Assembly: GCF_902832885.1 (NCBI RefSeq)
Contig: NZ_CADFDK010000001.1
Span: forward strand, 1,178,001-1,242,000
Origin: Burkholderia seminalis DSM 23518
Lineage (GTDB): Bacteria; Pseudomonadota; Gammaproteobacteria; Burkholderiales; Burkholderiaceae
Direction of reading: 5' to 3'
DNA length: 64,000 nt
The notes under the pieces are model-generated. The model was not told the DNA's origin, did not search any database, and saw nothing but the letters and a program-made list of their open reading frames with translations. The translations under genes were made by a program, and so were the position numbers. This document shows positions 49,201 through 56,887 of this stretch, piece by piece. Each line of letters starts with the position of its first letter. The stretch's first letter is position 1.

Positions 49201-49247
49201 TCCTCACTCACTCGGCGACACCGGCCCGAACCGCGACCGGCGACATA

Positions 49248-49266
49248 TGTAATCATGATAATTACA
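49248..49266. promoter_or_regulatory. Rrf2-type operator upstream of the Rrf2 gene
   Basis: TGTAATCATGATAATTACA (perfect TGTAAT/ATTACA arms, 7-bp centre) lies 48-66 bp upstream of the Rrf2 start. A second copy with one arm mismatch precedes the oxidoreductase gene, so autoregulation plus target control is likely. Confidence 0.65.
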
Positions 49267-49290
49267 TTTCGTGGATCGTGCAAGCCCGCG

Positions 49291-49719
49291 TCATTCCCCG
49301 CTCGCGGGCTTGGCGCCCGACGCGTTCTGCTGGCTCCACTGCTGCAGCTTCTTGCCGGCTTCCGCGATCTTCGCACCGGCTTCGGAGGCCGCATGCGCGA
49401 CGACCGCGGAAGCGGCCGCGTCGATCTGCGCCTGCGCGGCCGACGCGAGACCGCTCGCGGACAGCGGCGGCACGGCCGACGCCGCCGAAGCGATGCCGGC
49501 CTTCGCGGCGTTGATCTGCTGGTTGACGGTGCTCGCGACCTGGTCGAGCGCCTTGGCCGCGTTGTTCGCGGCATCGGCGGCCGCGCTGGCGGCCGTATCG
49601 GCTTGCGTGGCCGGCGCGCCGGACTTCTCGCAGCCCGCGAGCAACAGCAGCGCACCGGCGGCCACCGCCGCCAGTACGGACCCGGGCACGCGACGCGCCC
49701 GCGATGTCTTCATGTTCAT
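49291..49719 (-). CDS. Ala-rich lipoprotein, coiled-coil-like
   Basis: This 142-residue protein starts at MNMKTSRARRVPGSVLAAVA (49719) with GGAGA 8 nt upstream. The upstream open extension is rejected. The signal has lipobox LAGC (Cys about 30). The mature part is Ala-rich with heptad-like spacing (AASAAADAANNAAKALDQ), reminiscent of coiled-coil lipoproteins. The function is unknown. Confidence 0.7.
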   Translation of the reverse strand: MNMKTSRARRVPGSVLAAVAAGALLLLAGCEKSGAPATQADTAASAAADAANNAAKALDQVASTVNQQINAAKAGIASAASAVPPLSASGLASAAQAQIDAAASAVVAHAASEAGAKIAEAGKKLQQWSQQNASGAKPASGE

Positions 49720-49913
49720 CAGCAAATCTCCGGCCGTGCGTCGCACGGCCTTGTGGTTGGACCGGTGTCGATGATACCGCCTGTGGAACAGGCCAAATGA
49801 CGACCAGCCATTAAAAATGCCTTTCAGTTTCGGATTCGTCTGATTCAATCGCAGGCGCTACGCCACTAAAGTGGGCACGCCTCAATCCGCTTCGTACGTG
49901 TCCCTTTTTTCTT

Positions 49914-50249
49914 ATGGCTTTTCTCGTCGACTGGTTCATCGTTCTGGCCACGCTGCTCGCCGCCACCCTGTTCCTGTGCCTGCGCGCGCCGTCGGCGCCC
50001 CGCCTGGCCGAATCCGGGCGCCCGCGCCGCGTCGCATCCGCGCGCCTGCTCACGCAGGCCGTGATCGGTTTCTGGACGGCCGCGCTGATCATCGCGGAAG
50101 GCATCCTCGGCGCCGACGGCGACGGCCAGTCGCTCGCCGGCTTCGCGGCCCTCGCGTTCGCCGCGCTCGGGCTGTCGACCGTCGCCGCCTACTGGTCGGC
50201 ATGCGCGTGGCGGCTGCGCCGGCCGCCCACGCTGTTCGCCCGTCACTGA
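49914..50249 (+). CDS. Small conserved membrane protein
   Basis: This 111-residue protein starts MAFLVDWFIVLATLLAATLFLCL. It has about four hydrophobic segments (residues 3-24, 47-65, 75-100) and a basic C-terminus. I do not recognise a family. It is upstream of the ammonium transporter, same strand, with 253 bp between, so it is probably separate. Confidence 0.6.
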   Translation: MAFLVDWFIVLATLLAATLFLCLRAPSAPRLAESGRPRRVASARLLTQAVIGFWTAALIIAEGILGADGDGQSLAGFAALAFAALGLSTVAAYWSACAWRLRRPPTLFARH

Positions 50250-50324
50250 CGCGCCAGATCGGTGCGCCACGGCGCACCACATCGCATCGCCTCGCCCGCC
50301 GTACGCACCAGTTCAGCACGCACC

Positions 50325-50340
50325 GCACCACGCGCGTGCA
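50325..50340. promoter_or_regulatory. NtrC-like site upstream of the ammonium transporter
   Basis: GCACCACGCGCGTGCA resembles the NtrC consensus GCACC-N5-GGTGC with one mismatch. It lies about 115-130 bp upstream of the sigma-54 -24 element, a typical enhancer distance. Confidence 0.4.
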
Positions 50341-50451
50341 AATCGTGCGGTCACCAATCGTCGTCGCCCGCTCCGTCACCCGTGCACGATTCACCGGAAT
50401 GCCGCACCACGCGGTATCGAGGCACCAATTCCACGCAGCCGCTCACCAAGT

Positions 50452-50466
50452 TGGCTCGATATTTGC
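50452..50466 (+). promoter_or_regulatory. Sigma-54 (-24/-12) promoter of the ammonium transporter gene
   Basis: TGGCTCGATATTTGC has GG at 50453-50454 and GC at 50465-50466, 12 bp apart as required. It differs from the TGGCACG-N4-TTGC consensus by one base. The start codon follows about 36 nt later, giving a leader of about 25 nt. Nitrogen control by NtrC is expected. Confidence 0.7.
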
Positions 50467-50502
50467 GTTCCTTGCCCGTTTTTTGCGCAAGGAAGCCACG
50501 GC

Positions 50503-51696
50503 ATGGATGGTCTGAAATCCGGCGTCGATACACTGTTCCTGTTGATCGGCGCCGTCATGGTGCTCGCGATGCACGCGGGCTTCGCATTTCTCGAACTCGG
50601 CACGGTCCGCAAGAAGAACCAGGTCAACGCGCTCGTGAAGATCCTGGTCGACTTCTCGGTGTCGACGCTCGCGTATTTCTTCATCGGCTACACGATCGCA
50701 TACGGTGTCGAGTTCTTCGACGACATCGGCACGCTGTCGCAGCACAGCGGCTACGCGCTCGTGCGCTTCTTCTTCCTGCTGACCTTCGCGGCGGCCATTC
50801 CCGCGATCGTGTCCGGCGGCATCGCCGAGCGCGCGAAGTTCAATCCGCAGCTCGTCGCGACGCTGATCATCGTCGGCTTCATCTATCCGTTCTTCGAAGG
50901 GATGGCGTGGAACGAGCGCTTCGGCGTGCAGGCGTGGCTCACGCACGCGTTCGGTGCGCCGTTCCACGATTTCGCCGGCTCGGTCGTCGTGCATGCGTTC
51001 GGCGGCTGGGTCGCGCTGCCGGCCGTGCTGCTGCTCGGCGCGCGTCACGGCCGCTACGCGAAGGATGGCCGGATCGCCGCGCACCCGCCGTCGAACATCC
51101 CGTTCCTCGCGCTCGGCGCATGGGTGCTCGCGGTCGGCTGGTTCGGCTTCAACGTGATGAGCGCGCAGACGCTCGACAAGATCAGCGGCCTCGTCGCCGT
51201 GAACTCGCTGATGGCGATGGTCGGCGGCACGCTCGCCGCGTGGATGGCCGGCCGCAACGACCCGGGCTTCACGTACAACGGGCCGCTCGCGGGCCTCGTC
51301 GCCGTATGCGCGGGCTCCGACGTGATGCATCCGATCGGCGCGCTCGTCACGGGCGCGGCCGCCGGTGCGCTGTTCGTCGCGATGTTCACTTGCGTGCAGA
51401 ACAAGTGGCGCATCGACGATGTGCTCGGCGTGTGGCCGCTGCACGGCATGTGCGGCGCGCTCGGCGGCCTCGCGGCGGGCGTGTTCGGCCTGCCTGCGCT
51501 TGGCGGCCTCGGCGGCGTGTCGTTCCTGTCGCAGCTCGTCGGCACGCTCGGCGGCATCGTGATCGCAAGCGCGGGCGGCACGCTCGTCTATGGCGCGCTG
51601 AAAGCGACCGTCGGGCTGCGCCTCGATCGCGAAGCCGAGTTCGACGGCGCCGACCTGTCGATCCATCGCATCACGGCAACGCCCGAGCGCGATTGA
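50503..51696 (+). CDS. amt: Ammonium transporter (Amt)
   Basis: This 397-residue protein, with eleven helices, starts MDGLKSGVDTLFLLIGAVMVLAMHAGFAFLELGTVRKKNQ at 50503 after AAGGAAG. The conserved SVVVHAFGGW (periplasmic-entry His and binding site) and VWPLHGMCGALGG (twin His) are present. It imports ammonium. The gene is not accompanied by glnK, unlike most amtB operons. A sigma-54 promoter precedes it. Confidence 0.93.
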   Translation: MDGLKSGVDTLFLLIGAVMVLAMHAGFAFLELGTVRKKNQVNALVKILVDFSVSTLAYFFIGYTIAYGVEFFDDIGTLSQHSGYALVRFFFLLTFAAAIPAIVSGGIAERAKFNPQLVATLIIVGFIYPFFEGMAWNERFGVQAWLTHAFGAPFHDFAGSVVVHAFGGWVALPAVLLLGARHGRYAKDGRIAAHPPSNIPFLALGAWVLAVGWFGFNVMSAQTLDKISGLVAVNSLMAMVGGTLAAWMAGRNDPGFTYNGPLAGLVAVCAGSDVMHPIGALVTGAAAGALFVAMFTCVQNKWRIDDVLGVWPLHGMCGALGGLAAGVFGLPALGGLGGVSFLSQLVGTLGGIVIASAGGTLVYGALKATVGLRLDREAEFDGADLSIHRITATPERD

Positions 51697-51785
51697 TCCA
51701 TCGAAGGACACCAGGCACACCATTACGGTTTCAATTCAAAAAACTTTCATCTAGCGTCCTTACACTTCCGTCCAGTTTTCAATCA

Positions 51786-51824
51786 GCCTTCGCGAAGCTT
51801 GCCGACCGCCTGCTTCGCGAAGGC
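51786..51824. promoter_or_regulatory. 13-bp inverted repeat in the phosphatase leader
   Basis: GCCTTCGCGAAGC (51786-51798) and GCTTCGCGAAGGC (51812-51824) are perfect inverted arms with a 13-nt spacer, ending 32 nt before the PhoX-like start. Each arm contains the self-palindrome CTTCGCGAAG, with 25-bp spacing. It may be a double operator or an mRNA hairpin; the regulator is unknown. Confidence 0.6.
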
Positions 51825-51855
51825 CATTCTTCCAACAACCGAAACTGGACTCCAC

Positions 51856-53817
51856 ATGCCCGCGTTGCCCAATGCTTCCCGTCGTCAGGCCCTGAAGATC
51901 CTCGCCGGCGCGCCGATGCTCCCCCTTTCCGGCCTCGCGCTGCCGGCCCTGCTGACGGGTTGCGGCGGCGACGATCCCGCGTCGACGCCGGCCCCGGTCG
52001 CCGCTGCCTATACGTCGGCGACGTTCTCGGCGATGGCCGCCCCCACGCTCGACAATGCGGCCGCGATGGCCACGACGACGGTCGGCTCGACGCTGTCGGT
52101 GTCGTTCTCGGACGGTTCGTCGCGCAATTTCAAGCTCGCGTACCGGCCGTTCTTCGTGACGGGCGACATGGTGCCGGACGGCAAGGGCGGCACGACGCTC
52201 GCGGGCGGCTACTACGACATCAACAACCAGCCGATCATCGATCGCTCGGTCGCCGGCAAGGAGCGCCAGTTCTATTCCGACTGCCCGGACGGCAGCTCGC
52301 TGCTGACGCTGAAGAACGCGAACGTGCCCGGCGTGAAGGGCAACACGGTGTTCGCGGTCGTGCAGTTCGAATACACGACGCGCGACCAGGCGAGCGCATC
52401 GCAGTACGGCCAGTTGCCGTCGCCGATCGCGGTGCTCTCGCTCGACCAGGATCCGGCCACCGGCGCGCTGAAGGTCGTGAAGTACCACAACGTCGACACG
52501 TCGAAGGCGCACGGGCTGTGGATCACCTGCGGCGCGAGCCTGTCGCCGTGGGGCACGCACCTGTCGAGCGAGGAATACGAGCCGGACGCGACGAAGGCTG
52601 CCACCGACGCGCAGTTCAAGGCGTTCAGCAAGAACACGTTCGGCGACGAGACGAAGGCGAACCCCTACCACTACGGCCACCTCCCCGAGATCACCGTGAA
52701 CCCGGACGGCACGGGCAGCGTGAAGAAGCACTACTGCCTCGGCCGCATCTCGCACGAGCTGATCCAGGTGATGCCGGACCAGCGCACCGTGATGATGGGT
52801 GACGACGCCACCAACGGCGGCCTGTTCATGTTCGTCGCCGACAAGGCGGCCGACCTGTCGGCCGGCACGCTGTACGTCGCGAAATGGACGCAGACGTCGT
52901 CGGCCGGCGCCGGCACCGCGACACTCACGTGGATCAGGATCGGCCACGCGACGAGCAGCGAGATCGAAGCGCTCGCGAACACGCTGAAGGCGTCGGACAT
53001 CATGGACCTGGTGACCGCCGACCCGAACGACGCGAGCTACGCGAAGATCCACTTCGGCGGCAAGTTCAACTGGATGCGCGTGAAGCCGGGGATGGAAAAG
53101 GCGGCCGCGTTCCTCGAGACGCACCGCTACGCGGCGCTGCTCGGCGGCAGCATGGGCTTCACCAAGCTCGAAGGCACGACCGTGAACGCGAAGGACAAGA
53201 TCGTCTATACGGCGATGTCGCGGATCGAAACGTCGATGGTCAAGGGCAATGCGGTGTCGCGCGACGTCGCGGTCGACAAGAAGATCGCCGCGGGCGCCGT
53301 CTACGCGCTGAACCTGAAGGCCGGCCAGCGCGACACGACGGGCGGCGCGATCGACAGCGAATGGGTGCCGGTCGACATGGGCGCGCCGGCCGCGCTCGTC
53401 GGCGAGGATCTCGCCGCGGCCGACGGGCTCGGCAACCTCGCGAACCCGGACAAGATCGCGAACCCGGACAACCTGAAGTTCTCCGAAAAGCTGCGCACGC
53501 TGTTCATCGGCGAAGACTCGGGCATGCACGTGAACAACTTCCTGTGGGCGTACAACGTCGACACGAAGTCGCTCTCGCGCGTGCTGTCGTGCCCGGCCGG
53601 CGCGGAGTCGACGGGCCTGCACGCGGTCGACGAGATCAACGGCTGGACCTACATCATGAGCAACTTCCAGCACGCGGGCGACTGGGAATCGCCGCTGCAC
53701 GACAAGGTCAAGCCGACGCTCGATCCGCTCGTGCGCGCGAACTTCAAGGACCGCTTCGGCGCCAGCGTCGGCTACCTGACGGCCGAGCAGACCGGCATCA
53801 AGCTCGCGAAGGCCTGA
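51856..53817 (+). CDS. PhoX-like Tat-exported phosphatase (DUF839)
   Basis: This 653-residue protein starts at MPALPNASRRQALK (51856). The twin-arginine signal SRRQALKILAGAP (about 8-20) ends in a lipobox-like LTGC. The mature protein has PhoX-type segments such as KAHGLWITCGASLSPWGTHLSSEE, LIQVMPDQRTVMMGDDATNGGLFMF and IGEDSGMHVNNFLWAY. PhoX hydrolyses phosphoesters in the periplasm using Ca and Fe. No clear Pho box is seen. The 13-bp repeat upstream may regulate it. A terminator follows at 53914. Confidence 0.85.
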   Translation: MPALPNASRRQALKILAGAPMLPLSGLALPALLTGCGGDDPASTPAPVAAAYTSATFSAMAAPTLDNAAAMATTTVGSTLSVSFSDGSSRNFKLAYRPFFVTGDMVPDGKGGTTLAGGYYDINNQPIIDRSVAGKERQFYSDCPDGSSLLTLKNANVPGVKGNTVFAVVQFEYTTRDQASASQYGQLPSPIAVLSLDQDPATGALKVVKYHNVDTSKAHGLWITCGASLSPWGTHLSSEEYEPDATKAATDAQFKAFSKNTFGDETKANPYHYGHLPEITVNPDGTGSVKKHYCLGRISHELIQVMPDQRTVMMGDDATNGGLFMFVADKAADLSAGTLYVAKWTQTSSAGAGTATLTWIRIGHATSSEIEALANTLKASDIMDLVTADPNDASYAKIHFGGKFNWMRVKPGMEKAAAFLETHRYAALLGGSMGFTKLEGTTVNAKDKIVYTAMSRIETSMVKGNAVSRDVAVDKKIAAGAVYALNLKAGQRDTTGGAIDSEWVPVDMGAPAALVGEDLAAADGLGNLANPDKIANPDNLKFSEKLRTLFIGEDSGMHVNNFLWAYNVDTKSLSRVLSCPAGAESTGLHAVDEINGWTYIMSNFQHAGDWESPLHDKVKPTLDPLVRANFKDRFGASVGYLTAEQTGIKLAKA

Positions 53818-53913
53818 CCGGGTCACACGAGGGGGGCTCGCTGGCCAGGCGTCCCTAACCGGGACTCCCTTTCTTCATCACCGTTCATTCGTCGGCGCTC
53901 CACGCCGTTTTGT

Positions 53914-53948
53914 GCGCGATGCCCAGTGCGGGCATCGCGCTTTTTTTT
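53914..53948 (+). terminator. Terminator of the PhoX-like gene
   Basis: GCGCGATGCCC-AGTGC-GGGCATCGCGC (11-bp stem, 5-nt loop) is followed by T8, 97 nt after the stop codon. Confidence 0.93.
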
Positions 53949-54071
53949 GCGCGTGCGAATCGTGTGCATGGCGTGCGCCAGCGCGCGCCGAACGGGCTCG
54001 GACGGGCGTTTCCATCGATCGGGGGATAATACGGGCCTGACGTGCCCGGGCGGACAGTCAAAATGACGGGC

Positions 54072-54198
54072 AAAAAAAAGCGCCACGGAGACCGTGGCGC
54101 TAAAAAAGTTCTAGCCATTCCGAGGGCCGTGCTAGAACCTGAGAGACTGCGCGAAACATCGTTGCCGGTTAAACTCTTGAAACGATGTTTCGAAAACG
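54072..54198 (-). ncRNA. Candidate small RNA
   Basis: No protein gene lies here. On the minus strand, a promoter (-35 TTGACT at 54228-54233, 17-bp spacer, -10 AAGAAT at 54205-54210) predicts a start near 54198. The transcript would fold into a 5' hairpin (CGAAACATCGTT pairing with AACGATGTTTCG, 12 bp, 17-nt loop, 54152-54192). A second hairpin follows (GTTCTAGC/GCTAGAAC, 54108-54138) with T6 after it, then a third (AGCGCCACGG/CCGTGGCGCT with a 3-nt loop, 54079-54101) with T8. The two T-tracts give tandem terminators. The predicted length is about 127 nt, or about 95 nt if it ends at the first. The target is unknown. Confidence 0.6.
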
Positions 54199-54266
54199 TG
54201 AGACATTCTTTCCGTTTCCGCCCGACAAGTCAAGCGGTATTTGCACCGGTTCATGCACTTTCTGGC

Positions 54267-54284
54267 AACGCTCATTTGAGCGTT
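54267..54284. promoter_or_regulatory. AACGCTCA dyad upstream of the IclR gene
   Basis: AACGCTCATTTGAGCGTT has 8-bp perfect arms around a 2-bp centre. It lies about 70 bp upstream of the IclR -35 box and 35-55 bp upstream of the small-RNA promoter. It may be an operator for either. Confidence 0.4.
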
Positions 54285-54355
54285 TTCCTAATAAACCAAG
54301 GGTGAACCCGTAAAATTTCATCCAATGACCGGTTCGCCCGCGGAACATGCATCCT

Positions 54356-54385
54356 TTGACAATAGTCCTACAATACCAACAAAAT
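54356..54385 (+). promoter_or_regulatory. Likely sigma-70 promoter of the IclR gene
   Basis: TTGACA (54356-54361) is followed after 18 bp by CAAAAT (54380-54385), 35 nt before the GTG start. Confidence 0.5.
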
Positions 54386-54419
54386 TGAAATCGAGTTTCG
54401 GAATTAGAGAGAATCCCTC

Positions 54420-55244
54420 GTGTCGACAACTGTAACCTCTCCCGCGTCGCGGGACCGTGAATCGTCGCCCGACGAGATCACCGCCCTCGCCCGCGGCCTC
54501 GCCGTGCTGCGCCGCATCGCGGCTGCCGACGCCCCCGTCAGCAACCGCGAACTGACCGAATTGACCGGCATCCCGAAGCCGACCGTCTCGCGCATCACCG
54601 CGACGCTCGTCAGCGCCGGCTTCCTGTTCCAGTTGCCCGACAGCGAGCGCTTCGTGCTCACCGCGTCGGTGCTCGAGCTGAGCCACGGCTTCCTGCGCAA
54701 CTTCGACATCCGCGCGCGCTCGCGGCCGTTCATGATCGAGCTGGCCGAACGCACGTCGCTGTCCGTGCACCTCGCGGTGCGCGACCGGCTCGACATGGTC
54801 GCGATCGACGTGATCCGGCCGCGCTCGGCCGTGCTCGTCACGCGCCTCGAAATCGGCTCGCGGATGGACATCGCGCGCACGGCGGTCGGCCGCGCGTATC
54901 TCGCCGCGCTCGAGGACGACGAGCGCCGCCTGCTGCTCGAGTCGCTGCGCACCACGGCGGGCGACGACTGGCCGCACGTGTCGGCGCGCCTGACCCCCGC
55001 GCTCGACGACGCGATGCGCGACGGCCACGCGATCGCAATCGGCGAATGGCGCGAAGGCCTGAATGCCGTCGCGGCCGGTTTCGTCGGCCCGTCGGGCCAG
55101 CGCTATTCGGTGAATTGCGGCGGCGCGTCGCACCAGTGTCCGCCCGAATGGCTGCAGGAACATGTCGTGCCCGCGCTGCAGGAGTGCATCGCGAAAATCA
55201 CCCGCGAGATCGGCGGCGCGCCGGCCCGGCGCGTCGGCGTGTAA
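54420..55244 (+). CDS. IclR-family transcriptional regulator
   Basis: This 274-residue protein starts at a GTG (54420) with AGAGAG upstream. The N-terminal winged HTH is ALARGLAVLRRIAAADAPVS to LTGIPKPTVSRITATLVSAGF. The C-terminal effector domain follows from about residue 90, including IARTAVGRAYLAAL and NAVAAGFVGPSGQRYSVNCGG. IclR regulators respond to small aromatic or glyoxylate-type ligands. The RND operon starts 257 bp downstream on the same strand and may be a target. The effector is unknown. Confidence 0.87.
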   Translation: MSTTVTSPASRDRESSPDEITALARGLAVLRRIAAADAPVSNRELTELTGIPKPTVSRITATLVSAGFLFQLPDSERFVLTASVLELSHGFLRNFDIRARSRPFMIELAERTSLSVHLAVRDRLDMVAIDVIRPRSAVLVTRLEIGSRMDIARTAVGRAYLAALEDDERRLLLESLRTTAGDDWPHVSARLTPALDDAMRDGHAIAIGEWREGLNAVAAGFVGPSGQRYSVNCGGASHQCPPEWLQEHVVPALQECIAKITREIGGAPARRVGV

Positions 55245-55245
55245 T

Positions 55246-55275
55246 CGTTCCGTCACCGTTCCGTCGCGTTCTGTA
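55246..55275. repeat. Short direct repeats after the IclR gene
   Basis: CGTTCCGTC occurs at 55246-55254 and 55257-55265, with a weaker CGTTCTGTA at 55267-55275, so the spacing is about 10-11 bp. It lies right after the IclR stop and 225-255 bp upstream of the RND operon. It may be a regulatory array or chance. Confidence 0.35.
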
Positions 55276-55501
55276 ACGACCGTAACCCGTTGAAAGATAG
55301 ACGACTGGACTGTAACGGGGACGGGACGTAGGATCATGCCCATCGTCGCGCCGCACTCTCGGCGCGCACCGCTCTTTTCCCCGCGCGGGTCGACGGGGGC
55401 CCCGGACCGAGCCGGGCCGCCCCGTCCCGTCACCCGCTCGCCCACGCGCAGCCCAGCAGTCCGATTTCCGGCACGCCGCGCCGTCTTCCTGACAGATCAC
55501 G

Positions 55502-56872
55502 ATGGATAACGAACAAAAGCCCACGCCCCCTTCGAAAGACCCTGCGTCCCCCGCCGCGCGACGCCCGCGCCGCACGCTGATGATCGGAACGCTCGCGGTC
55601 GTCGTCATCGGCGGCCTGCTGTGGTGGCATCCGTGGAACCGCACGCCGGCGGCCGGCAGCGCGGCACAAACCGCGGGCGCAAGCGCCGGCGGCGGCGCAG
55701 GCGGCCATCGCGGCCGCGGCGGCCCCGCTGCGATGGCGAACGTTCCGCAGCCCGTGCAGGTCGCGACCGCGACGCAAGGCGAGATGCCGATCGTGCTGTC
55801 CGCGCTCGGCACCGTCACGCCGCTCGCGAACGTGACGGTCAAGACGCAACTGTCGGGCTACCTGCAGTCGGTGTCGTTCCAGGAAGGCCAGATCGTCAAG
55901 AAGGGCGACGTGCTCGCGCAGGTCGACCCGCGCCCGTACCAGGTGGCGCTCGAGAACGCCGAAGGCACGTTCGCACGCGACTCGGCGCTGCTCGCGACGG
56001 CGCGCCTCGACCTGAAGCGCTACCAGACGCTGCTGTCGCAGGATTCGATCGCGTCGCAAACCGTCGATACGCAGGCGTCGCTCGTCAAGCAGTACGAAGG
56101 CGCGGTGAAGACCGACCAGGCCGCGATCGATTCCGCGAAGCTGAACCTCACGTATGCGCGCATCACGGCGCCGGTATCGGGCCGCGTCGGCCTGCGCCAG
56201 GTCGACCCGGGCAACTACGTGACGCCGGGCGACACCAACGGCATCGTCGTGATCACGCAGCTGCAGCCGATGAGCGTGATCTTCACGACGTCGGAAGACA
56301 ACCTGCCGCAGATCCTCAAGCAGGTGAACGCGGGCCAGAAACTGTCGGTCACCGCCTACAACCGCAACAACACGGTGCCGCTCGAGACGGGGTCGCTCGC
56401 CACGCTCGACAACCAGATCGACACGAGCACCGGCACGGTCAAGCTGCGCGCGAACTTCGATAACAAGGAAGGCATGCTGTTCCCGAATCAGTTCGTGAAC
56501 ACGCGGCTGCTCGTCGACGTGCTGCGCAACGCGACGATCGTGCCGACGTCCGCGGTGCTGACGGGTTCGATCGGCCAGTTCGTCTACGTCGTGAAACCCG
56601 ACAACACGGTAACCGTGCGCAAGGTCACGATCGGCCCGGTCGACGGCGAACGCACGAGCATCGTCAGCGGCGTCGCGCTCGGCGAGCGCGTGGTGACCGA
56701 CGGCTCCGACCGACTGCGCGAAGGCTCGAAGATCTCGATTCCGGCCGACAAGCCGAAAGGCGCGTCGGGCACGCGTGGCGCCGGCGCGGCGTCGGGTGCC
56801 TCGGCTGCGTCGGGCGCCGCCGGCCATCACGGCGGACACAAGCACGGTGCGTCGCAGGCAGCGGCCCAATAA
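55502..56872 (+). CDS. mdtA: RND efflux periplasmic adaptor, MdtA-like
   Basis: This 456-residue protein has a short cytoplasmic start, one membrane segment (TLMIGTLAVVVIGGLLWWHPW, about 25-45), then the lipoyl/barrel-sandwich and beta-barrel domains of membrane-fusion proteins. Examples are TVKTQLSGYLQSVSFQEGQIVKKGDVLAQVDPRPYQVAL and ITAPVSGRVGLRQVDPGNYV. The tail is His- and Gly-rich (AAGHHGGHKHGAS). It links the pump to an outer-membrane channel. It is the first gene of a three-gene operon with two pump genes. Confidence 0.9.
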   Translation: MDNEQKPTPPSKDPASPAARRPRRTLMIGTLAVVVIGGLLWWHPWNRTPAAGSAAQTAGASAGGGAGGHRGRGGPAAMANVPQPVQVATATQGEMPIVLSALGTVTPLANVTVKTQLSGYLQSVSFQEGQIVKKGDVLAQVDPRPYQVALENAEGTFARDSALLATARLDLKRYQTLLSQDSIASQTVDTQASLVKQYEGAVKTDQAAIDSAKLNLTYARITAPVSGRVGLRQVDPGNYVTPGDTNGIVVITQLQPMSVIFTTSEDNLPQILKQVNAGQKLSVTAYNRNNTVPLETGSLATLDNQIDTSTGTVKLRANFDNKEGMLFPNQFVNTRLLVDVLRNATIVPTSAVLTGSIGQFVYVVKPDNTVTVRKVTIGPVDGERTSIVSGVALGERVVTDGSDRLREGSKISIPADKPKGASGTRGAGAASGASAASGAAGHHGGHKHGASQAAAQ

Positions 56873-56887
56873 CGCGCGGGCCGCTCG

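Noticed and set aside
51740-51760. Pho box before the PhoX-like gene
   Set aside because: CTTTCATCTAGCGTCCTT has one fair half-site but the second half diverges too far from CTGTCAT to support PhoB control.
54042-54305. 87-codon plus-strand frame in the gap before the IclR gene
   Set aside because: It spans the hairpins of the candidate small RNA, has no ribosome-binding site and no plausible protein character.
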